Part shown: in pieces, positions 8,966 to 17,258 of the stretch
Layout of the letters: every line of letters begins with the position of its first letter
How positions within the stretch are numbered: position 1 is the stretch's first letter
Origin: Verrucomicrobiota bacterium
GTDB lineage: Bacteria; Verrucomicrobiota; Verrucomicrobiia; Limisphaerales; UBA1319
Assembly: GCA_022711435.1 (NCBI GenBank)
Contig: JAKLFB010000033.1
Coordinates: forward strand, 1 to 64,000
Direction: 5' to 3'
DNA length: 64,000 nt
Made by a program: the position numbers and the translations under genes
The notes under the pieces: model-generated
What the model saw: the letters and a program-made list of their open reading frames with translations, nothing else
What the model was told of the DNA's origin: nothing
Database searches by the model: none

Positions 8966-8985
8966 GCCCGGTCATCTGACCGGGC
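8966..8985. terminator. Perfect hairpin after the pst operon
   Basis: GCCCGGTCA (8966-8974) and TGACCGGGC (8977-8985) form a perfect 9-bp stem directly after the last pst stop codon. On the plus strand GTTTT follows. On the minus strand, the direction of the pst operon, there is no U-run. It may act as an mRNA 3'-end stabiliser or weak terminator separating the pst operon from the FAD enzyme gene. Confidence 0.45.
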
Positions 8986-8993
8986 GTTTTGGG

Positions 8994-9767
8994 TTAGAAG
9001 CGCTGCGTGATGAAGTTCTGGGTGGCTTCGTGCGACGGCCGGGTGAAGAGGTCGCGGGTGGGCGCGCACTCGACGAGCAGGCCATCGAGGAGAAAGGCGG
9101 TGCGATCCGATGCGCGGGCAGCCTGCTGGACGTCGTTGGTAGCGAAGAGAACGGCGCGCCGGGGGGCGATCTCCTGGAGCAGATCCTCGAAGAGAGTCAT
9201 GGTGAGGTTGTCGAGCCCGAAGCCGGGCTCGTCCAGGAGGAGGGCGATGGGCTGGACGGCCAGCGCGCGGGCCAGGCCGAGCCGGCTGACCACGCCCATG
9301 GGCAGATGAGGGCGGACCTCGTCGAGCTGGTCCTTGAGCTGGTCCCAGAGCCGGGTCTCCTTGAGGCTGGCCTCGACGCGCTCGTAGAGCCGGTCGCGCC
9401 GGTGCTCGCCGCCCATGCGCAACGCGATGGCCACGTTCTCGAAGACCGAAACAGGCAGGGCCGTCGGGGGCGCGCTCAGGAACACGGCGCGGCGCCGCAG
9501 CTCGCGGATGTCGACCTTGGGATCGAAGATGTCCTGGCCATCGAGCAGGATGGTGCCCTGGTGATGGAATTCGCCGGCCTCTTCGGGGAGGCGATTGACG
9601 CAGCGGAGCAGGGTGGTCTTGCCGCTGCCGGCCGGGCCGATGATGGCGAGCCGCTGGCCGGCCTCCACCTCGAGGCTCACCTCGCGCAGAACCGGCGTCC
9701 GGCCGTACCAGGCGCTGAACCGATCGAACACGATCCGCGGGATCGGCTTCATTTCCGGCGGGTTCAT
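8994..9767 (-). CDS. PstB-like ABC ATPase paralogue 3, degenerate catalytic motifs
   Basis: About 257 residues from Met 9767; an upstream Met at 9830 would overlap the previous gene by 23 bases. The protein aligns along its whole length with PstB, the phosphate-importer ATPase. Walker A (GPAGSGKT) and Walker B (ALLLDEP) are intact. The signature LSGGQ is replaced by LPMGV, the Q-loop Gln by Ser (AVFLSAPPTALP), and the switch His by Asn (FATNDVQQAARASD). It should bind ATP but is unlikely to offer a normal hydrolytic site or signature to a partner. It is last in the six-gene pst operon. A regulatory or structural subunit is plausible; it shows no sign of disruption. Confidence 0.8.
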   Translation of the reverse strand: MNPPEMKPIPRIVFDRFSAWYGRTPVLREVSLEVEAGQRLAIIGPAGSGKTTLLRCVNRLPEEAGEFHHQGTILLDGQDIFDPKVDIRELRRRAVFLSAPPTALPVSVFENVAIALRMGGEHRRDRLYERVEASLKETRLWDQLKDQLDEVRPHLPMGVVSRLGLARALAVQPIALLLDEPGFGLDNLTMTLFEDLLQEIAPRRAVLFATNDVQQAARASDRTAFLLDGLLVECAPTRDLFTRPSHEATQNFITQRF

Positions 9768-9807
9768 CAGGAGCGGTCTTTCATGGTTATGGGTGGCGGC
9801 GGAGGCT

Positions 9808-10584
9808 TCAGCCGTAGCGCCCCTCGACATACTCGGCGGTCTTGGGATGGCACGGATGGACGAACATGTCCCGGGTGGGGCAGTGCTCGAGCAGCTCGCC
9901 CATGAGCATGAACATGCACTCGTGGGTGACCCGGCGCGCCTGCGCCATGTTGTGCGTCACGATCACGATCGTGTATTGGCCGGTCAAGGCCTGCATCAGC
10001 TCCTCGACGGCGTGGGTTCCGCGGGCGTCGAGGGCGGAGCAGGGCTCGTCCATGAGGATCACCTCGGGCTTGAGCGGCAGGAGGCGGGCGATGCAGAGCT
10101 TCTGCTGCTGCTCGAGCTGGAGGCGCGTGGCCCGGGTGTGCAGGCGGTCCTTCAGGTCGTCCCAGAGGAACACCTCGCGCAGCGCCCGCTCGACCGCCTC
10201 GTCCAGGGCCGCCCGGCCCAGCGCCCGCCGCTCCCCGTGGATCCGGAGGCCGAAGACGATGTTCTCGTAGACCGAGATCGGGAGCGGGTTGGGCCGCTGG
10301 AAGACCATGCCGACCGACTTGCGCAATTCGATCAGGGAGACGCCGGGATCGTAGATGTTCTGGCCCAGGATCGAGATCTCGCCGGCGGTGGTCACGTTGC
10401 CGAACCGCTCGTTGATCCGGTTGAAGCAGCGGAGCAGGGTCGTCTTGCCGCAGCCGGAGGGGCCGATCAATCCGGTGATCCGGCCGTGCGGGATGCGGAC
10501 GCTGATGCTATTGAGGGCCTGGAAGCTCCCGTACCAGAGGTTGAGGTTCCGGGTCTCGATGCTGATGGCAGGGTTCTGGCTCAT
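9808..10584 (-). CDS. pstB: PstB-like ABC ATPase paralogue 2, intact Walker sites but no LSGGQ
   Basis: This 258-residue PstB homologue has Walker A GPSGCGKT, a normal Q-loop (GMVFQRPNP), Walker B VILMDEPCSALD and the switch His in IVTHNM. Its ABC signature, normally LSGGQQQRLCIAR, reads LQLEQQQKLCIAR, so the Ser-Gly-Gly that contacts ATP in the opposite subunit is missing. Its ATG overlaps the stop of paralogue 1 (ATGA at 10581-10584), so translation is coupled. It should supply a full Walker A/B/His half-site while depending on another subunit's signature. It sits inside the pstS-pstC-pstA operon and probably couples ATP hydrolysis to phosphate uptake. Confidence 0.85.
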   Translation of the reverse strand: MSQNPAISIETRNLNLWYGSFQALNSISVRIPHGRITGLIGPSGCGKTTLLRCFNRINERFGNVTTAGEISILGQNIYDPGVSLIELRKSVGMVFQRPNPLPISVYENIVFGLRIHGERRALGRAALDEAVERALREVFLWDDLKDRLHTRATRLQLEQQQKLCIARLLPLKPEVILMDEPCSALDARGTHAVEELMQALTGQYTIVIVTHNMAQARRVTHECMFMLMGELLEHCPTRDMFVHPCHPKTAEYVEGRYG

Positions 10585-11342
10585 CCGAAGAGGCCCTGCA
10601 CGTAATCGTAGGTTTCACGGCGGGCCGGGCGGTCGGAGAAGACGGCCTCGGTCGGGCCGATCTCGATCAGGTCGCCGTTGAGCAGGAACGCCGTCCGGTC
10701 AGCGAGCCGGCGGGCCTGCTGCACCAGGTTGGTCACCATGACCACCGTCATCTCGCTCCGCAGCTCCCTGAGCACGTCCTCGATCCGCGCCGTGGTGATC
10801 GGGTCGATGGCAATCGAGAACTCGTCCAGGCAGAGGATCTCGGGCTGGTGGGAAAGGGCGCGGGCGATCGTGAGCCGCTGCTGCTGGCCGCCGGAGAGCT
10901 TCGAGCCGAGCGTCCGAAGCCGGTCCTTGACCTCGTCCCAGAGCGCGGCGCGGCGCAGGCAGCGCTCGACCAGGACATCCAGCTCGGCGGTGCCGGTCAC
11001 GCCGGCCTGCATCGGCGCAAAGGCGACGTTGTCATAGATGCTCAGCGGCAGCCCGACGGGCAGCGGCGCCACCATGCCGATCTTCCGGCGCAGCTCGCAG
11101 ACGTTGCGGATCGACCGGACGTCGACGCCATCGACCTTGACGGTCCCGCTGACGCGCGCCTCGGGGATGACATCGATCATCCGGTTCATGCAGCGGAGCA
11201 GGGAGGTCTTGCCGGACTGGGCGGGCCCGATGATGGCGAGGATCTCGTTGGCCTCGACGTCCAAAGTGATGCCGTGAAGGACCTCCCGGCCGCCGTACGA
11301 CAGCCGCAGGTCCTGGATCTCGATTCGCTTGGGGGCAGCCAT
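10581..11342 (-). CDS. pstB: PstB-like ABC ATPase paralogue 1, intact LSGGQ but no Q-loop Gln or switch His
   Basis: About 253 residues from MAAPKR (11342), five bases after the pstA stop; an alternative Met at 11354 overlaps pstA by seven bases. The signature LSGGQQQRLTIAR is perfect and Walker A (GPAQSGKT) is usable. The Q-loop is GMVAPLPVG (Gln replaced by Pro), Walker B reads ILCLDEFSIAID rather than the usual DEPTSALD, and the switch His is Asn (MVTNLVQQARRL). The defects are the reverse of those in paralogue 2, so a heterodimer of the two would make one complete ATP site from this signature and the Walker/His set of paralogue 2. Further upstream codons in the same frame are antisense-like noise over pstA. 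Confidence 0.85.
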   Translation of the reverse strand: MAAPKRIEIQDLRLSYGGREVLHGITLDVEANEILAIIGPAQSGKTSLLRCMNRMIDVIPEARVSGTVKVDGVDVRSIRNVCELRRKIGMVAPLPVGLPLSIYDNVAFAPMQAGVTGTAELDVLVERCLRRAALWDEVKDRLRTLGSKLSGGQQQRLTIARALSHQPEILCLDEFSIAIDPITTARIEDVLRELRSEMTVVMVTNLVQQARRLADRTAFLLNGDLIEIGPTEAVFSDRPARRETYDYVQGLFG

Positions 11343-11347
11343 GGGAG

Positions 11348-12259
11348 TCACCATTTCTTGTGCGAACGCAGATAGACGCGGAGCACGATCGAGACGGCGT
11401 TCACCAGGAGCACCAGCGCGAGCAGCACGACCGCGATGGCGTAGGGCAGGGACGGCGCGGCGCCGCTGGCCTGGGTGGCGATGTAATACAGGTGCATCGA
11501 CAGCGCCATGCATTGCTCGGTGGGCGCGTAGAGGAAGAACCCGCCTCCGTCGAAGGCCTTGTAGATGGTCACCCCGGTAAGCATGATGGGGGCGGTCTCG
11601 CCGGCCGTGCGCGACACCTGGAGGATGACGCCGGTGAGGATGCCGCTGATCGAGTTGGGGAGCACGACGCCGCGGATCGTCTGCCACCGGCTGGCGCCGA
11701 CGTTCCAGCACGCCTCGCGGAAGGCCATCGGGACGGCCGCCAGCGCCTCCTTCGTGCTGGCGATGATGACCGGCAGCGTCATGATCGCCAGCGTGAGCGA
11801 CGCCGAGATGATCGACCGGCCGAAATGGAGCGCATAGACGAAGGCGCCCACCCCGAAAAGCCCGTGCACGATGCTGGGCACCCCCGCGAGATTGACCACC
11901 GCCAGGTTCACCGTCCGCGTGAACCAGTTGTCCCGGGCATACTCGTTCAGATAGACCGCGGCGAGCACGCCGATCGGAGCAGATACGCAGAGCGAAAACA
12001 CCACCAGATAGACCGTCCCGACCAGCGCCGACCAGATCCCTCCCCGCACGCCGCCGCCCCGCGGATTAGTGACCAGGAACTCCCAGGAGAGCGACGGCCA
12101 GGCTTTGACCACGAGATAGGCGATGATCGCCACCAGGGGGACGATCAGCGCCGCCGCCATGAAGCCGAAAAACCACTGGGCCGCCCGCTCGGCGAGCTGC
12201 TTGCGGCGCACGCGCGCGGTAGCCTGGAACATCGGCGGGTGGCTTCCGGTCGGGCTCAT
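11348..12259 (-). CDS. pstA: Phosphate ABC transporter permease PstA
   Basis: This 303-residue inner-membrane permease has six predicted helices, the first at about residues 28-52. The binding-protein-dependent transport (EAA) loop is recognisable as KEALAAVPMAFREACWNVGASRWQ, cited here in two pieces: KEALAAVPMAF and REACWNVGASRWQ. This loop docks onto the ATPase. PstA pairs with PstC to form the phosphate channel. The gene lies 36 bases after pstC and abuts the first ATPase gene, matching the standard pstSCAB order. Length is typical. It should be induced under phosphate starvation by PhoB. Confidence 0.93.
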   Translation of the reverse strand: MSPTGSHPPMFQATARVRRKQLAERAAQWFFGFMAAALIVPLVAIIAYLVVKAWPSLSWEFLVTNPRGGGVRGGIWSALVGTVYLVVFSLCVSAPIGVLAAVYLNEYARDNWFTRTVNLAVVNLAGVPSIVHGLFGVGAFVYALHFGRSIISASLTLAIMTLPVIIASTKEALAAVPMAFREACWNVGASRWQTIRGVVLPNSISGILTGVILQVSRTAGETAPIMLTGVTIYKAFDGGGFFLYAPTEQCMALSMHLYYIATQASGAAPSLPYAIAVVLLALVLLVNAVSIVLRVYLRSHKKW

Positions 12260-12295
12260 GGGCGTTCGGTGCCAGAGGGGCTTCGGGTATCCATC

Positions 12296-13189
12296 CTATT
12301 TTCTCCGGATGCCTTTGACAACCAGGTCGGCCGTCAGATTGACGATGAACGTGATCAGGAACAGCAGCAGGCCGATCAGGAAAAGGACCTGGTAATGCTC
12401 GGAACCCTGCGAGGTCTCGCCCAGCTCGGCGGCGATGGTCGCCGTGAGCGTCCGGATGGGATCGAAGAGGCTGTGCGGGATGCGGATGGAATGTCCGGTG
12501 GCCATGAGGACCGCCATGGTCTCGCCGATCGCGCGCCCGACGCCGAGCAGCACGGCCGCCAGGAGCCCGTTCTTAGCCGCCGGCAGCAACACGCGGTACA
12601 CGACCTGCCACCGCGTCGCCCCCAGCGCCACCGCCGCCTCCCGATACGTGTCCGGCACCGCCTTGAGGGCGTCCTCGCCGATGCTCACGATGATCGGCAC
12701 GCTCATCAGCGCCAGCAGCAGCGCCCCGTTGAACAGGTTCACCCCGATCGGCACATGGAAGACCTGGATCAGCAGCGGGCTCACCACGCTCAGCCCGATG
12801 AATCCCCACACGACCGACGGGATCGCCGCCAGGAGCTCGATGGTGATCTTGAGCCCTTCCTTGGCGCGCGGACCGCAGAACTCCGACAGGAATATCGCTG
12901 CCCCCACCCCGAAAGGCACCGCGATCGCCATCGCCAGCACCGTCACGCTCACCGAACCCACAATCAAAGCCCCGACCCCATACCGCGGATTCGTCTGCGA
13001 AGTCGGGATCCATTGGTCGCTGAAGAGAAATTCGCGCAGATCGATCTTTGCCAGAAAGGGGGCGCCCTCGCGGAACACGAAGAAGAAGATGCCGAACACG
13101 AACACGATGGCGCTGATGCCGCAGAGGCGGATGGCCAGCTCGATCAGCTTCTCGCTCCATGCCCGGAGCTGCTTGCGGCTCAGCCTCAT
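12296..13189 (-). CDS. pstC: Phosphate ABC transporter permease PstC
   Basis: The chosen ATG at 13189 gives 297 residues, typical for PstC, starting MRLSRKQLRAW before the first helix. A GTG at 13342 would overlap the pstS stop (GTGA), but the extra 51 residues are Arg/Ala/Pro-rich and look untranslated. The protein has six membrane helices and the EAA loop EDALKAVPDTYREAAVALGA followed by TRWQ, which contacts the ATPase. With PstA it makes the inner-membrane phosphate pore. A gap of about 150 bases to pstS may hold mRNA processing or attenuation signals, which commonly favour expression of the binding protein. Confidence 0.92.
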   Translation of the reverse strand: MRLSRKQLRAWSEKLIELAIRLCGISAIVFVFGIFFFVFREGAPFLAKIDLREFLFSDQWIPTSQTNPRYGVGALIVGSVSVTVLAMAIAVPFGVGAAIFLSEFCGPRAKEGLKITIELLAAIPSVVWGFIGLSVVSPLLIQVFHVPIGVNLFNGALLLALMSVPIIVSIGEDALKAVPDTYREAAVALGATRWQVVYRVLLPAAKNGLLAAVLLGVGRAIGETMAVLMATGHSIRIPHSLFDPIRTLTATIAAELGETSQGSEHYQVLFLIGLLLFLITFIVNLTADLVVKGIRRK

Positions 13190-13338
13190 GGCGATAGGCT
13201 CGCGGTCTCTCTCGATCGCCGGCGCCGCGCGGCCGGCATGCTGGCGCAGGGCGCCTGTCGCTTGCCGATCTTGATCAAGGCGGCCGGGGGGTTGCGCAGG
13301 ATCATGGTGTGTCCGGGTTGCGGCTGGATCCGCCGCGC

Positions 13339-14286
13339 TCACTGCATTTTCAGCGGCACGTAACCGGTATGCTCGAGGATCTTCTGGCCGGCATCGGACA
13401 TGACCCAGTCGATGTACTGCTTGACCAGCGGGCGGGGGTCCCCGGCTGTGTAGAGAAAGAGAGGTCTGGAGATGGGGTAGCTCTTGTCCAGCACCGCCTG
13501 GATGCTCGGCGCAACGGCTGGATCGCCCTTCTTGCGCGCGACTTTTAGAACCTTGACCTCGGGCGTTGCGTAGCCCATGCCGCTATAGCCGATCGCATTG
13601 GGCGTCTTGGCAATCAGCCCAATCACGTCTTTGGATCCGTTCATGTCCAGGGAGCCGAGCTTGAACTCGCGATCCTTGCCCACGACCGCCTCCTTGAAAT
13701 ATTGGTAGGTGCCGGAGTTGTTCTGGCGGCTGACCCGGATGATCTCGTCCCCCTTGGCGCCGGGGATCGAGACGCTCAGGTCCGACCATCGCTGGATGCG
13801 GCCATCGGCCCGGTAGATCTCCGCCAGCTCCTCGAGGGAAATCTCATTGAGCGGATTGGCCCGGTGCACGAAGATCGATAAGGCGTCGTATCCGACCGTA
13901 TATTCCTTGGCTTCGGTTCCGGTCTTGGCGCGGAGCTCTTCGTTCTCCTTGGGCTCGAAATGGCGGCTGCAGTTGGCGAGGTCGCAGCTCCCGTTGATCA
14001 GCCCGGCAATCCCCAGACCGGTGCCCCCGCCCGATACCTCGACGGAGACCGCGCTCTCCACCTTCGAGTACTCCTCCGCCCACGCCGCCGCCAGGTTCAC
14101 CATCGTGTCCGAGCCCGTGTTTTGAATCACTGTCTTCCGCGTTGAAGAGCTCGTGCCCGTGTCAGGCTGGCAGCCAGCCAGGCCCAGGGCCAGAACTGTC
14201 AGCGCCAGCGTTTGAATAGCCCGCGAGCCGGCCGCCTCCGCCCGGCCTCCGGGCACCGTCTTGATCCTCGAGTGTTGGTTTTGCAT
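13339..14286 (-). CDS. pstS: Phosphate-binding lipoprotein PstS
   Basis: This 315-residue protein has a long signal sequence ending in the lipobox LGLAGC, with the acylated Cys at residue 39, so it is a membrane-anchored periplasmic receptor. The mature part is a PBP-like phosphate-binding protein: GSDTMVN (phosphate loop), SGGGTGLGIAGL, a YDALSIFVHRANP strand and RQNNSGTYQYF. The C-terminal half contains the usual PLVKQYIDWVMSDAGQKI helix. It is the first gene of the minus-strand pst operon and is transcribed divergently from phoU. Confidence 0.93.
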   Translation of the reverse strand: MQNQHSRIKTVPGGRAEAAGSRAIQTLALTVLALGLAGCQPDTGTSSSTRKTVIQNTGSDTMVNLAAAWAEEYSKVESAVSVEVSGGGTGLGIAGLINGSCDLANCSRHFEPKENEELRAKTGTEAKEYTVGYDALSIFVHRANPLNEISLEELAEIYRADGRIQRWSDLSVSIPGAKGDEIIRVSRQNNSGTYQYFKEAVVGKDREFKLGSLDMNGSKDVIGLIAKTPNAIGYSGMGYATPEVKVLKVARKKGDPAVAPSIQAVLDKSYPISRPLFLYTAGDPRPLVKQYIDWVMSDAGQKILEHTGYVPLKMQ

Positions 14287-14597
14287 CGGGATCCAGTCTC
14301 GCCGACGTTTGTGTCGGCTCGGTGACCGGCATGTTACGGTTGTGCAACGTTTTCCCGATGTCTCCCTCCCGCTGGAGCCCGGCGGACGCGCGCGTTGTTT
14401 TTCGTAATCGGCACCTTCCCGTCACCGGATTGTAACCTGGCTCCGGCACTGTAAGCCTGAATCGCTGGCGCCTTCCGGCTCGATAGGAGGCGCCGAAAAG
14501 CACATTGTCAAAACCGCGTTGGCGAAATAGGGTGGAGACACAGACAACCGACGAACATGAACCGTCCGGCGCACGCCCCCGGCATACCGCTTCCTCC
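14287..14597. promoter_or_regulatory. Divergent pstS/phoU control region with candidate Pho-box-like repeats
   Basis: This 311-base space lies between the divergent pst and pho operons. GTCACC (14421-14426) and GTAACC (14432-14437) are spaced exactly 11 bases, the period of PhoB half-sites; TGTAAGC follows at 14450-14456. The match to the enterobacterial TGTCA consensus is poor, so this is only a candidate operator. AGGAGG at 14486-14491 precedes an in-frame TTG (14505), which could give PhoU an N-terminal extension. No convincing -35/-10 pair was found. Confidence 0.35.
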
Positions 14598-15293
14598 ATG
14601 CAACGACATTTCGATCAAGACCTCGCTCAGCTTCGGGAAAAGCTCCTGACGATGGCCAGCCTGGCGGAGAACGACGTCGTGGATGCGGTCAAGGCGCTGA
14701 CCGATCGCAACGACGATCTCGCCCTCGAGGTCCGAAGCCGGGACGATGTGCTCGACCGTTTCGAGATCGAGCTGGACGAGCTGTGCATCAACCTGCTGGC
14801 CTTGAAGGCGCCGATCGCCTCCGACCTCCGGCTTGTGACCGTAGCCATGAAGGTCACCCAGAACCTCGAGCGGGTCGGCGACGAAGCCGACAAGATCGCC
14901 AAACGCGCCCTCGAGCTCAACCGCGTCGATCCGATCAAGCCCCTGCTCGACATCCCCCGGATGGCCGGCCTGGCCGAGCAGATGCTCCGCGACGCCCTGG
15001 ACTCGTTTGTCAAGGGAGACACCGCCCGTGCGCGTGCGACCATCGAGCGCGATGCCGAGGTCGATGCCCTCAACAAGCAGGTGCATCGGGAGCTGGTCAG
15101 CTACATGATCGAGGATTCCTCGACGATCACGCGGTGCCTTCACCTGATGGTGGTGGCCAAGAGCCTCGAGCGAATTGCCGACCACGCCACCAACATCGCC
15201 GAGGAAGTCGTCTTCCTCTACGAAGGCCATGACATCCGGCATGGGCCCAAATCCCCCGCCGCCAAGTCCGCTTCCCCCATGGCCGGATCATGA
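14598..15293 (+). CDS. phoU: Phosphate signalling adaptor PhoU
   Basis: About 231 residues from the ATG at 14598, where the family's typical N-terminus MQRHFDQDLAQLREKLL begins. A TTG at 14505 with a good AGGAGG would add 31 low-complexity residues and cannot be excluded. The protein is two PhoU three-helix bundles with the metal-binding E-x-x-x-D patterns, for example RVGDEADKIAKRA and RIADHATNIAEEV. PhoU links the Pst transporter to PhoR and represses the Pho regulon when phosphate is plentiful. Its stop overlaps the phoB start (ATGA), so the two are translationally coupled. Confidence 0.92.
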   Translation: MQRHFDQDLAQLREKLLTMASLAENDVVDAVKALTDRNDDLALEVRSRDDVLDRFEIELDELCINLLALKAPIASDLRLVTVAMKVTQNLERVGDEADKIAKRALELNRVDPIKPLLDIPRMAGLAEQMLRDALDSFVKGDTARARATIERDAEVDALNKQVHRELVSYMIEDSSTITRCLHLMVVAKSLERIADHATNIAEEVVFLYEGHDIRHGPKSPAAKSASPMAGS

Positions 15294-15976
15294 AACCGAA
15301 AGTCCTGGTTGTGGACGATGAGCCCGACGTCATCGAGCTCCTCGAGTTCAACCTGCGGCAGGCGGGCTTCGAGGTCATCGCCGCCGAGAGCGGCCCCGAG
15401 GCGCTGGACAAGGTCCGCACCCGATCGCCGGACGCCCTCGTGCTGGACCTCATGCTCCCCGAAATCGACGGGCTCGAGATCTGCAAGCGGCTGCGGCGCG
15501 ATCCCGCCACCGCCCGGCTGCCGATCCTGATGCTGACCGCCCGGGCGGCGGAGGTGGACCGGATCCTGGGGCTGGAGATGGGCGCGGACGATTACCTGGC
15601 CAAGCCGTTCAGCCCGCGCGAGCTGGTGTTGCGCGTCAAGAAGCTGCTGCAACGGCCCGCGCCGCCGGCAGGCGCGCCCAGCCGTTTCCAGGCTGGCGAC
15701 CTGGTCCTGGACGTCGCCCGGCACACGGTAACCGTGCGCGGCCGGCCGGTGGAGCTCACCGCGACGGAGTTCAACCTCCTGGCCCTGCTCATGGAACGGC
15801 GCGGCCGCGTGCAATCCCGCGATCATCTCCTCCAGGTGGTCTGGGGGTATGATCAACTGATCGACACCCGCACCGTGGACACCCATATGCGCCGGCTGCG
15901 CGAGAAGCTGGGAAGCGCGGCTGCCTACCTCGAGACCGTGCGCAAGTTCGGCTACCGTTTCGCCGAAAATGACTAG
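15290..15976 (+). CDS. phoB: Phosphate regulon response regulator PhoB
   Basis: This 228-residue OmpR/PhoB-family regulator has a receiver domain at 1-120 with the acidic pair Asp9/Asp10, phospho-acceptor Asp53 (LVLDLMLPE), the switch Thr in MLTARA and Lys105 (KPFSPRE). A winged-helix DNA-binding domain follows at 128-226, with ELTATEFNLLALL and RTVDTHMRRLREKLG. Phosphorylated by PhoR, it should activate pst and other phosphate-starvation genes. It is coupled to phoU through ATGA and followed 36 bases later by the kinase. Confidence 0.93.
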   Translation: MKPKVLVVDDEPDVIELLEFNLRQAGFEVIAAESGPEALDKVRTRSPDALVLDLMLPEIDGLEICKRLRRDPATARLPILMLTARAAEVDRILGLEMGADDYLAKPFSPRELVLRVKKLLQRPAPPAGAPSRFQAGDLVLDVARHTVTVRGRPVELTATEFNLLALLMERRGRVQSRDHLLQVVWGYDQLIDTRTVDTHMRRLREKLGSAAAYLETVRKFGYRFAEND

Positions 15977-16012
15977 CCGCCGAGCCGCGCCCGGGCGATC
16001 CCCCCTCCCTCT

Positions 16013-17200
16013 GTGTTCTGGCCCATCCTGACATTTCTAGCGCTGGCTGGCGGCCTGGGGATCGCCTGGATCGCATGGTGCCAGGCTCGCCGGTCCCAAT
16101 GGGAGCTGACCCGGCTCCGGGCCGAGCTGAGCGACCTGCGCTCCGATCGCGAGCAGGCCGACCACGAAGGGCGCGCCCAGCAGAAGGCGCTCCTGGACGG
16201 CATGGCCGAGGGTATCCTGGTCCTGGACGCTCAGCAGCGCGTCCGGCTCGTCAACCGGGTTCTCCGGGAATGGTTCGAGCTGGGGCCGGACACCCAGGGG
16301 AAGACCCCCATGGAGATCCTGCGCCGCCACGAGCTGGGCGACATGATCAGCAACGCCGCCTCCCAGGGGGCGGCGCAGGAGATCGAGCTCGAAATCCAGG
16401 GGGCGGCGCCCCGGGTCCTGCAGGTCAACGCCTGCGTTTATTGCGGCGCCCAGGGAGATCGCCAGGGCACCGTCGTCGTCTTCCATGATGTCACGCGGCT
16501 CAAGCGGCTCGAGAACCTGCGCCAGGAGTTCGTCGCCAACGTCAGCCATGAGCTCCGAACCCCGCTCTCGCTCATCGCCGGATGTGTCGAGACCCTCATC
16601 CACGGCGCCCAGCAGGATCCCGTCGCCGCCGACCGGTTCCTCCGGATGATCCAGAAGCACACCGAACGGCTCACGTTTCTGATCGAAGATATCCTCACGC
16701 TCTCGCAGCTCGAATCCGGCCGAACGCTGTTCCATCACCAGGCGATCGAACTGCGCGGGGCTGCGGACCGTCTGCTGGAGGATTTCCGGCTCCGCAGCGA
16801 TGCCCGGCTGATCGAGTTCCAGAACGCCGTCCCTGCCGGCCTGCGCGCGCGCGCGGACGCCCAGCGCTTCTCGCAAGTCCTGATCAACCTCCTCGACAAC
16901 GCCATCAAGTACGGCAGGCCGGACGGCCGGATCGAGGTGGGCGCCCGCCGGGCCGGGCCGCAATGGATCGAGCTGTGGGTCAAGGACAACGGCCCCGGGA
17001 TCCCCGTCCATGCCGTCGAGCGGATCTTCGAGCGGTTCTACCGCGTCGACCGCTCCCGGTCGCGCGAGCAGGACGGGACCGGGCTGGGCCTGTCCATCGT
17101 CAAACACATCGTCCAGGCGCACGGCGGCAAGGCGTGGGCTGCCAGCGAGCCCGGCCGCGGCGCCACGTTCTTCTTCACCTTGCCGGCCGCGGAGCCATAG
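16013..17200 (+). CDS. phoR: Phosphate regulon sensor kinase PhoR
   Basis: This 395-residue kinase starts at GTG 16013. One N-terminal membrane helix (about 3-23) is followed by a charged coiled linker and a PAS domain (about 58-165). HisKA has His179 in NVSHELRTPLSL, and HATPase_c has the N-box NLLDNAIKYG, G1 DNGPGI and G2 GTGLGLSIVKHIV. There is no periplasmic sensor domain, as is usual for PhoR, which reads phosphate status from the Pst complex through PhoU. It is the last gene of phoU-phoB-phoR and ends 58 bases before a convergent gene. Confidence 0.92.
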   Translation: MFWPILTFLALAGGLGIAWIAWCQARRSQWELTRLRAELSDLRSDREQADHEGRAQQKALLDGMAEGILVLDAQQRVRLVNRVLREWFELGPDTQGKTPMEILRRHELGDMISNAASQGAAQEIELEIQGAAPRVLQVNACVYCGAQGDRQGTVVVFHDVTRLKRLENLRQEFVANVSHELRTPLSLIAGCVETLIHGAQQDPVAADRFLRMIQKHTERLTFLIEDILTLSQLESGRTLFHHQAIELRGAADRLLEDFRLRSDARLIEFQNAVPAGLRARADAQRFSQVLINLLDNAIKYGRPDGRIEVGARRAGPQWIELWVKDNGPGIPVHAVERIFERFYRVDRSRSREQDGTGLGLSIVKHIVQAHGGKAWAASEPGRGATFFFTLPAAEP

Positions 17201-17220
17201 GCGCGCTGGCCTGCATGGAC

Positions 17221-17239
17221 CCGGCCGGCGTGCGGCCGG
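17221..17239. terminator. GC-rich hairpin between convergent genes
   Basis: CCGGCCG (17221-17227) pairs with CGGCCGG (17233-17239) around a five-base loop, in the 58-base space between phoR and the convergent gene that ends at 17259. There is no U-tract on either strand, so termination here is likely weak or Rho-assisted. Confidence 0.35.
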
Positions 17240-17258
17240 CGGCAGCTCGGCCTGGCCG

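Noticed and set aside
13190..13342. GTG start for PstC overlapping the pstS stop.
   Set aside because: The overlap (GTGA) is attractive, but the added 51 residues are Arg/Ala/Pro-rich with no similarity to permease N-termini; ATG 13189 gives the normal length.
11360..13363. A 667-codon plus-strand open frame rich in His, Arg and Asp.
   Set aside because: It is antisense to pstA and pstC, which are well supported by family motifs.
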